Source of the DNA: a virus
Length of the DNA: 51,634 bases
Virus record (IMG/VR): IMGVR_UViG_3300005466_000012
Location: 1 to 51,634 of that record
Reading direction: 5' to 3' (one strand)
The notes under the pieces are model-generated. The model did no database searches. It had not been told where the DNA came from and worked only from the letters and a program-made list of their open reading frames with translations. Below, one piece after another: positions 45,701 through 51,634 of the stretch. Each line of letters begins with the position of its first letter. Positions within the stretch are counted from its first letter, which is position 1. The position numbers were made by a program, and so were the translations under genes.

Positions 45701-48051
45701 AAGCTCTCTCCCGTTCCCTCGGAATTGACTGGGATAAGATGTCATCTTGGTATGACAAAGACAGGATTAGTAATGGAAAGAAGGTATCTAGACCGTACAT
45801 TGACTGGGATGAACCTTTCTATCTGGTCCCCAGAAATAAAAAGATATACGACATCGACAAATCCCTCGAGACTAGGATCGGTAAAGACCTTTTCCAGGAC
45901 GGCACAAGATCGGGCTCAGATGCGAAACAATTCCAAGTTGCCTACAACCAAGCGAGGGACAGTGAAATTCAACATACCCTCACCGACGTTGGAACCCAAG
46001 GAAACCCTATCTACAAGCTAGAGCAGGCTAAGTACGTCGATCCAATCCCAAGTCTAAATAAAGCTCTCAATCGAGCTATCAACAGTACATTCATGGATGA
46101 CTACAAGATCCATGCTGTGGAGCACTGGCTGGCTGAGGCTATCCCTCACATGAAGGCTAGTGAGAGTGAAGTAAGGTCTGCTCCTTTCTACTACTTCCAC
46201 ACAGCTAATGCTGGGGAGTTCAAGTCTGCTACAGACAGAGCAGTCGTATCTAATCTCCTGTCTAACAAGTTTAAGATAGACCAGTTTATGGGTAGACCTA
46301 ATGTAGCTGAGACCTACATCCACGGTATGACTCAAACATTGACTGATGCTTTCTATACCAAGTTCGGTCCCGAGGAAAGTCGTAATCTCCTTACTAAGGC
46401 GGTTACCATTGTTCCTCTATGGGCCCTAGGAAAGTGGCAAGATCCTATCTCCGGAATTAGATCTCTCGCTTTCAACGCGAAACTAGGGCTCTTTTCTCCT
46501 GCCCAGTTCTTGGTACAGGCTCAAACCTTCGCCAACATATGGGCGCTAGGCGGACGCCACTCTGCTGCAGGTACCTTCGGTACTATGCTCCATGAGTGGA
46601 GTAGGATTAACAAGTCTGAAGCCTTCATGAATAAGTTTGATGACTATTATTCTAAGCTGAACATGTTTGGTAGTAAGGCTAAGCCCGGTGAGTTCATAGA
46701 AGCTAACAAGGTACTTGAACGAACTGGCTTCGAACATGTCGGGGGCGAGTATCAACTGGCTGACGATCAGATGCAACATCGGTTCGTCAAAAACGAGTTC
46801 AATAACTTCCTAGACGCTGGTCAAGTCTTCTTCAGAGAAGGTGAGAAAGCTACACGTCTAGGTGCATGGTATACAGCATTCCGGGAGTTCCGACATGCCA
46901 ACCCTAATAAAATACTTACTAACGATGATGTTGCTGGCATTCTTGCTCGGGCTGACCTGTTCACTGTTAACATGTCCAGAGCCTCCGCCAGTGCACTAAA
47001 CTCCAGCATCTTCTCTCTCCCCATGCAGTTCCTGAGTTATCAGGTGCGCATGGCAGAGCTCTTCCTTGGTAAACGACTAGGTGGGACGACCCCTGAGCGT
47101 GTCATGGCTAGAGCGAGGCTGTTAGGCATGTACTCAGCCCTGTATGGCGTCCCTGGTGCACTTGGCGTTACTGGCTATCCGTTCGCGGACTCTATCCGGG
47201 AGGCAGCCCTCAACAAGGGGTATGTTCCCGGCGACAACCAACTCGCCGATGCCATCATGAATGGTTTCACCAGTTGGTCAATGGCTATGATCTCCGGAGA
47301 CTTCGATTATAAGAAAGGTACTCAATACGACGTCCAAGGACGTTGGGGTACTCAAGGTATGACATTCTTCAGAGAGTCTATGAGATCCGATAAGACTGTC
47401 TGGGCCCTCCTAGGCGGTGCTGGTGTCGATACCATTCTCTCTACGATGGGTAAGATTACAGATCCCTTCTGGCAGTTTGCCAGACAGATGGTTACTGAAG
47501 ATGAGGAAGGCAATACGTTCAAGATTACTCCTGCTCATCTTAACTCTATCCTTTCAGAAGTCGCATCCTACGATGCAGCCTCCCGTTTCATCTATGCCAT
47601 GCATACCGGCCGATGGTTGAATAAGAGTGAAAACTACATTGAGGATGTGTCAGCAAAGGATGCTCTCTTCCGAACCATAACAGGTATCAAAAGTCAAGAT
47701 CAGCTAGACGTGATGAGCATGCGCAATATCGCTGAAGCTGAGAAGAACGCTCAGAAGAAAGCGGAGAAAGAGATCATCCGAGACTACCGTCGTGGGTTGG
47801 ATGCTACTCGAGATAAAGATTATGAAACCGCAACTACATACTTCACTAATGCCCGTGCGCGTATGATCGCTGCAGGCATCCCCGTCGATCGTCGTAGCCA
47901 GATCTTTGCTAACGCAAGTCGTAACTACGAAGCACAGACTGTCACCAGTCAGTGGAACTGGGCTACCAAGAATGTGCCGTATGGTGAACAAGCAACAAGA
48001 ATGGATGCAGTCACTAGACGAAATGCACTCCGTGATTACAGGAACCAATAA
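42742..48051 (+). CDS. Giant internal virion protein, 1769 aa
   Basis: Longest gene in the genome. A proline-containing N-terminus is followed by long helical regions (about 150-620), a central mixed part (about 620-1150), then a C-terminal region with hydrophobic amphipathic stretches (AVTIVPLWALGKWQDPISGI, RLLGMYSALYGVPGALGVTG). A helical charged end carries NAQKKAEKEIIRDYRRGLDA. This fits the largest ejection protein (T7 gp16-type) that spans the envelope and pulls DNA in. No lytic transglycosylase motif is clear. Bracketed by gp14-like and another virion protein. Confidence 0.8.
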   Translation: METNFNSPVTYGATSMDANEMPVYLTDDTAPTLPPSPVVAAKRSEKADLGLSEATNMPAGEIRNMIQSGREEEFRQRAASDLNYRLGQKLDQKLIDARNAKGGPLTYEEALKLVDPFNPENGKADPKDVIEKAYSQKFISAANTAAGYMKQTVLDDAVRETPEQLKAAQEGTSRLVTHLEIAKTLKQDIDNEVKAQSWPGWLADQGKTMFQPYNEWKLRGLYPSVGPISGGLLLGDNMKAQADAIFNLPTEQYRKVLPETVKQLRRDNPALASQFVDYIIGLGSSDRVLQNTFTILAPLDYAGVGNMSKSLLRKIEVNNRTQKAFKDIVAAAAKADGDVPVKAALQEGAGDIKGAAVTRAADHVEKAMSGKLDPVQDIKESLTSNWRLDGDLLDSNPGNLSRSELTDLKDSFYRSGDSFYEKILSLLKVSRTPEPLKNEEAIKAYQALGQSQYPNEKLLDRSSPIHMPETNTYHIADTFGNAEGRLFSDPETAYNYAKMRGWADPRIQSATGEVERVPAKLTGTKTDLANKVRLEKSIPELQATIDKIKNYADRRSTFIGPRRDADIEKAKKDLSIFETVQARYKAELEAINKKVVMSEPVIEQQGLGYKYTIVRPYKETDDAVRMYLLNGKETRSSASLEGFQSWKNAALGWIRGSDDTLAYNESLQRKIATYTQNEMKKWAAEEAKDLEKLANPATWYKPWTWPYKFTSKEKFEQFNSTLNFAKTAVDKKTGELGYFFKTPGEIQDHYQRWFGRTANLDEIKAYFAHVKLLEANRVLSEIAEFRNRARLGTEQHAIFMLAKDGTRISSGDFDGIWQREFPQGGGQILVMGGHQGDERLYNLGANDISPKLLKKMKEDVSTGKAKVIRIYDPDSNPLSGFSDVAGSNRVRYVLTSDVETKPLGINHVNRRGGGHYDIDAEYYVKQADIFHEFAGDAASDKRKVFKKIYTGDKTLMPMANRVMGKDVVEKMNQMNMFMRENRIEEAKALSRSLGIDWDKMSSWYDKDRISNGKKVSRPYIDWDEPFYLVPRNKKIYDIDKSLETRIGKDLFQDGTRSGSDAKQFQVAYNQARDSEIQHTLTDVGTQGNPIYKLEQAKYVDPIPSLNKALNRAINSTFMDDYKIHAVEHWLAEAIPHMKASESEVRSAPFYYFHTANAGEFKSATDRAVVSNLLSNKFKIDQFMGRPNVAETYIHGMTQTLTDAFYTKFGPEESRNLLTKAVTIVPLWALGKWQDPISGIRSLAFNAKLGLFSPAQFLVQAQTFANIWALGGRHSAAGTFGTMLHEWSRINKSEAFMNKFDDYYSKLNMFGSKAKPGEFIEANKVLERTGFEHVGGEYQLADDQMQHRFVKNEFNNFLDAGQVFFREGEKATRLGAWYTAFREFRHANPNKILTNDDVAGILARADLFTVNMSRASASALNSSIFSLPMQFLSYQVRMAELFLGKRLGGTTPERVMARARLLGMYSALYGVPGALGVTGYPFADSIREAALNKGYVPGDNQLADAIMNGFTSWSMAMISGDFDYKKGTQYDVQGRWGTQGMTFFRESMRSDKTVWALLGGAGVDTILSTMGKITDPFWQFARQMVTEDEEGNTFKITPAHLNSILSEVASYDAASRFIYAMHTGRWLNKSENYIEDVSAKDALFRTITGIKSQDQLDVMSMRNIAEAEKNAQKKAEKEIIRDYRRGLDATRDKDYETATTYFTNARARMIAAGIPVDRRSQIFANASRNYEAQTVTSQWNWATKNVPYGEQATRMDAVTRRNALRDYRNQ
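43935..43946 (+). repeat. AAACCTATCACG repeat
   Basis: Exact 12-mer inside the giant virion protein gene, encoding part of GNLSRS. A weaker form, AAACCTATCATA, lies at 50027-50038 in the next gene. Confidence 0.5.
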
Positions 48052-50231
48052 TGGCTATTTTTAATCCACAAACACCAGATATTAAAACTCCAGATTGGAC
48101 TAACACATCTAGACCAATCTCCCAACCTGAGTCAGACAAGAGTGCAGGAATGCTTCTTCAGACTCTAGGCCAGTCCCTTGAGAGTGGAGTCAAGATAGCT
48201 GAAGATACCATGGAGGACTTCCTTAAGGATAAGGTCTCCGCTGGTGTGGATGCGCTACGCGATACGTCTATCCTAGCTTACCAAGACATACGGTCTAATC
48301 AAATTACAGGGACTCCTCCTGCACAGGGAGCGGTACAGACTGCTGGCTTCAAGGGCACTCTAACCAAAGAAGCTAACTCAGATATCCCTGATGATCTTCA
48401 GTCAGGTCTAGACCGTGCACAGAACATTGCTCTGGCTAAAGCTCAACGTGGCTCTGCTAACGATACGCTGTATACAGCCAACCTCTACGCACTAACCAAA
48501 CAACTACGTGCAGAATACCCCGGACACAGAGACTTCATTGATCAACAGATCGCTCGTATCTCTGGTAAGAATCCAGCTAACGCTTATATGGACAATCTAC
48601 TGTCGGACATTAATCGGGCTAGTACCGGTCAAGATGTCTTCCAGAAGCAGATCCTTACCAAGGCTGCTGCGAATATGGGAGATGCTGAAGTTCAGAAGTG
48701 GTGGCTTGCTACTCAGCAAGGTTTGCCTAATGGCATGGCCGGTCTGACTAAAGCTGTCTTCAAAGCAGAGGAAGAGAAGGCTAGGCATGAGAGATGGAAA
48801 GTAGAGAATGAGGAAGGCAAGGGAGATCAGGCTGCCGATGCTACTAAAGCGGCTGGACAGTATGAAGTTCGTGCTCAGCAGATCATAGATAAGCATCTCA
48901 ACCCAGTCCTAGATATCCCCGGATTGACAGCCCCTCAGACTATGAAGAAGTTGATTGATGACAGCATGACTGGAAAGATCACTCTCAAAGAGGACCAGAA
49001 AGCTCTGCTTCTGTCCAGTCTAGTTGCTGCTAGAGGCCAGGCCGCTGATGATCTACAGAGAGTTGCTGACAAGGATGGATATTCTCAACGTATTAGAGAT
49101 CCTAAGGCAGTGCAAGCTATCCGAGATGACAAGCTTGGGTATATGGATCGTGCTATCGATAATATCACTAACGACAAATGGGGAAGCCTAGGCGAAGCCA
49201 AGCGTCGTGTAACCGCCATGCAAGATCAGACCAACCTACAAGTCAATACCTCTCCGTTGGGTGAATGGTTCCGTCGCAGTAAGGTTGCTCAAGACTATCT
49301 CGGTCCTAACTGGACTAACTACATGGACAGCCTCGGTATGTCCAAGGGCGGTCTACAACAACTACAGTCCTTCTATAACGACAGCATGTTCAGAGCCAGT
49401 CTTCCCGACGATGTCCGTCAGGATGGAGTAGTGAAGAGTATGTACGCTGATCTGGTAGCAGCCCAGACTGCTAAGAACGGTGGCGTTAAGGCTCCTGATA
49501 AAATCTATGACAATCTAGTAGATAACGTTAAGCTTATTGTGCGTGCTAGAGAAGAAGGTAAGACTGACGTAGCTAAGGAAGTAGTCAAGTATACCTTTGA
49601 TCCTAATAAGAATGCTAAGATACTGGAGTTCTTCGGTAAGGACTTCTACGATGACAGAGGGATTCTACATAAGGGTAGGAATGCTGTCTACGATACGCTG
49701 ACTGAACCAAAGATCGTCGACTCTATCTGGGATCTTAGAGATCAAAAATCTTGGCAGATGCACAAAGACTGGCAGGAGATGTCTTTCAAAACTCTCTTCG
49801 GCGAGAATGTGAAAGACCTTGACAGAAAGATTAACTGGCAGACTGCAGGTATGAAAGATACCAAGCTCGTGTGGGACTCTGACTTCAATCAGTTCAGTCT
49901 CGCTGGCCCTGCTGTAGAAAAGAGTAGAAAGATTGATCCAAGTGTCCCTCCTAATGCTCTCCCTGCTGACGTTGCTAATGTTCGTATCACTCAAGCAACC
50001 GTCGATGATCTCAATAAAGGTCTGAAAAACCTATCATATATGAGAAAGAAGGAAGGTTCTGACGTTAACAGCTATCTATTCCAGATGCTGATGGACCTCG
50101 GCTACTCTCCCAACGATAAACTACATGGAGATAACCTCCCACAGAAGGCTATCGAAGCTGTCCAAGCTTCTTCCAAGTCTAACAAGATGAGGATTGAGGA
50201 TGCCTTCCGGGCAAGCAGAGGCGCTGACTAA
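48051..50231 (+). CDS. Internal virion protein, 726 aa
   Basis: Begins MAIFNPQTPDIKTPDWTNTSRPISQPESDKSAGML, a pattern common at the start of podovirus internal core proteins. The rest is helical, Ala/Lys/Asp-rich and soluble, with no membrane segment. Size matches T7 gp15 (747), the middle ring of the ejection channel. Start and stop overlap both neighbours (TAATG). It ends KMRIEDAFRASRGAD. Confidence 0.78.
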   Translation: MAIFNPQTPDIKTPDWTNTSRPISQPESDKSAGMLLQTLGQSLESGVKIAEDTMEDFLKDKVSAGVDALRDTSILAYQDIRSNQITGTPPAQGAVQTAGFKGTLTKEANSDIPDDLQSGLDRAQNIALAKAQRGSANDTLYTANLYALTKQLRAEYPGHRDFIDQQIARISGKNPANAYMDNLLSDINRASTGQDVFQKQILTKAAANMGDAEVQKWWLATQQGLPNGMAGLTKAVFKAEEEKARHERWKVENEEGKGDQAADATKAAGQYEVRAQQIIDKHLNPVLDIPGLTAPQTMKKLIDDSMTGKITLKEDQKALLLSSLVAARGQAADDLQRVADKDGYSQRIRDPKAVQAIRDDKLGYMDRAIDNITNDKWGSLGEAKRRVTAMQDQTNLQVNTSPLGEWFRRSKVAQDYLGPNWTNYMDSLGMSKGGLQQLQSFYNDSMFRASLPDDVRQDGVVKSMYADLVAAQTAKNGGVKAPDKIYDNLVDNVKLIVRAREEGKTDVAKEVVKYTFDPNKNAKILEFFGKDFYDDRGILHKGRNAVYDTLTEPKIVDSIWDLRDQKSWQMHKDWQEMSFKTLFGENVKDLDRKINWQTAGMKDTKLVWDSDFNQFSLAGPAVEKSRKIDPSVPPNALPADVANVRITQATVDDLNKGLKNLSYMRKKEGSDVNSYLFQMLMDLGYSPNDKLHGDNLPQKAIEAVQASSKSNKMRIEDAFRASRGAD

Positions 50232-51634
50232 TGCCGATTGGGACTTCTGACGGCGAGTATTTTGACAATCACTTTGAGGCCATGGTTGGATCTGGCGCAA
50301 CTGCCGGACTCAAACGTGTGATTATCACGAAGGAAGAGAACCCAGAAATCATCCCAGGGACAGACCCAGGAGATGAGAAAATGGTACTCGATCCTCAGGT
50401 CATGCAGCAGAATAAAGCACTCGATAAATCCTATATGGATCCGACGACTGGGATGGGGGAAGAGATCAGTTTTAAAAGGCCTCTAGGAGGCTCTACGGAG
50501 CCCGCTGGTGCGTTAAATGGAGGGGAAGGTACTAGGGTAGCTCCCCCCGATAATTTTGATACTTCAACCAAAATAGACTGGTCTAAAATGAACCAGCCGA
50601 CTGGTGAAGTCAGGCTGCCAGAAACGCAATGGGAGAATTTCCAACGTAGAGCTTCTGAACCTGTAAAACCTCTGAAAGACACTTCTCCGGAAGACATCCA
50701 AACAGCTATAGACGTAGCTATGAGCTTTGGCACAGGTACTATTACAGGTATTAAATCCAAGACCTTTAATAAGACTAACCTTTACCAAGCTCAGAATATG
50801 AAATCTGAAGGAGCTTCTCCGGAAGAGATTTGGAAAGCTACAGGTACCTACCTAGGCAAGGATGGTCGTTGGAGACAAGAGATCTCTGATAAGGGTATGG
50901 CTCTGAAAGAAAAAGCTTTCGATAAAGAGATAACCTTAGGAACACCTGACAAAGATATTCCAGGCTTTCCTAAAGGATGGGGACAATTAGGAACTAGCGG
51001 GACCGAGAAGTGGAGTATTAGAGGTTGGGATGACAAACCTATTAAAACTCTCAAAGATGTAGAGGATTTCTTCAAGAGAGATCCTGACCTCCCAATCACC
51101 GATGTCATACATCACCCAGAGCTATTCAAAGCATATCCTGAGTTAGCGAATTATAGAGTAGCCCCTCTCCCCCATGCACTGATAGAGAAAGGGATTAAGG
51201 GTCAGGTGTCTGGTAACACTATCTATCTAGCTCCAGGTAATCCTGAGTATCTACGCAGCGTTATAGCTCACGAGATGCAGCATACTGTCCAGAGAACGGA
51301 GGGCTTTGCCCGAGGCGGTATGGCTGATGAGTTTATGTCTCCGGAAGTAAAGAAAGTCGTCGAAGACTTCAAGCCTTTGGCTAAGGAAATTGAATCTGAG
51401 ATTAAACAGATGTCTGGTATGGATGATGCTGCAGTAAACGGATCTATTAATCTGTTTAAGAAACATTTGCAAGAACCTACTAAAGATACTGCCCGTCGTG
51501 TTGAAGAGATACAAAAACAATACCCTGAAGTCGCAGGAAAAATAGAAGCTCTTGCTAAGACTGAAAATATGATTGACGCTAAGCTAGCACAGGCACATGA
51601 GCTGTATAGTCGGCTAGTCGGAGAGGTTGAGGCA
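50231..51634 (+). CDS. Late virion/polyvalent-type protein with HExxH motif, N-terminal part of 594 aa
   Basis: The frame is open to the window end and continues at 1-471. Domains: a Pro/Gly/Asp-rich N-terminus (1-150), then GASPEEIWKATGTYLGKDGRWRQEISD (194-220), then a metalloprotease-like VIAHEMQHTVQRTEGFARGG (His347, Glu348, His351; 344-363), then a charged helical tail. The TG.(W/Y)..G.DG.WR.EI and HExQH..Q..EGFARGG blocks occur together in phage large polyvalent proteins (LPD23-like domain). It follows the internal core proteins, so it may be carried in the virion and injected. Protease activity is inferred from the motif. Confidence 0.75.
   Translation, partial: MPIGTSDGEYFDNHFEAMVGSGATAGLKRVIITKEENPEIIPGTDPGDEKMVLDPQVMQQNKALDKSYMDPTTGMGEEISFKRPLGGSTEPAGALNGGEGTRVAPPDNFDTSTKIDWSKMNQPTGEVRLPETQWENFQRRASEPVKPLKDTSPEDIQTAIDVAMSFGTGTITGIKSKTFNKTNLYQAQNMKSEGASPEEIWKATGTYLGKDGRWRQEISDKGMALKEKAFDKEITLGTPDKDIPGFPKGWGQLGTSGTEKWSIRGWDDKPIKTLKDVEDFFKRDPDLPITDVIHHPELFKAYPELANYRVAPLPHALIEKGIKGQVSGNTIYLAPGNPEYLRSVIAHEMQHTVQRTEGFARGGMADEFMSPEVKKVVEDFKPLAKEIESEIKQMSGMDDAAVNGSINLFKKHLQEPTKDTARRVEEIQKQYPEVAGKIEALAKTENMIDAKLAQAHELYSRLVGEVEA
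51545..51634. repeat. Direct terminal repeat, copy 2
   Basis: Identical to 1-90 and in the same codon phase. Shows that the contig closes into a circle of 51544 bases. Confidence 0.95.

Noticed and set aside
1-51634. CRISPR array, transposase, integrase or repressor gene
   Set aside because: No spaced repeat array, no insertion-sequence ends with transposase, and no integrase or cI-like protein was found; the genome looks strictly lytic.

Overview
This window is a complete tailed-phage genome of about 51.5 kb. Its last 90 bases repeat its first 90 exactly (51545-51634 equal 1-90), and one gene reads in frame across that join, so the molecule is circular or circularly permuted and the coordinate origin lies inside a late gene. 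Gene content is that of a T7-like (podovirus-type) virion: terminase, head-tail connector portal, scaffold, HK97-type capsid protein, two tail tubular proteins and three to four large internal virion proteins. Replication uses a family A DNA polymerase with a T7 gp4-like primase-helicase. No single-subunit RNA polymerase is present, so transcription presumably relies on the host enzyme, and sigma70-like promoters can be seen. A Gram-negative, probably proteobacterial, host is likely from the virion type. The combination of CobS-like ATPase, family A polymerase and T7-like structural genes without RNA polymerase resembles the cobavirus/Zobellviridae-type podoviruses, but that placement is by analogy only.

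There are two transcription arms. They diverge from about 22.81-22.86 kb, where a leftward and a rightward promoter occupy the same 38 bp, and they converge on a bidirectional terminator at 509-540. The left arm (minus strand, 22805 down to 557) is early and middle. It opens with a chain of seven tiny overlapping genes, four of them with membrane segments, followed by small unknown genes. Next come a NYN-domain nuclease-like protein, a zinc-ribbon peptide, unknown proteins of 554 and 233 aa, primase-helicase, uracil-DNA glycosylase, a CobS-like ATPase with its partner, DNA polymerase, an SSB-like protein, a PD-(D/E)XK nuclease, endonuclease VII and a set of very small distal genes.

The left arm is interrupted at 3611-5009 by about 1.4 kb without a credible reading frame. 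It is packed with hairpins, including UUCG and GNRA tetraloops and tRNA-like T-arms on the minus strand. I read this as a giant structured noncoding RNA, and it is the most notable object in the window.

The right arm (plus strand, 22863 through 51544 and on to 471) is the late region. It has small leader genes, a first cluster of tail-fibre/beta-helix genes, then terminase, portal, scaffold, capsid and a terminator. A second fibre/tailspike cluster with a duplicated N-terminal domain follows, then a membrane-anchored lysozyme with holin-like proteins, tail tubular proteins and the internal virion proteins. The last is a polyvalent-type protein with an HExxH motif that spans the join.

Many start and stop codons overlap (ATGA, TAATG, TTGA), indicating tight translational coupling. 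At least sixteen genes of 28-55 codons were recovered by reading the gaps directly.
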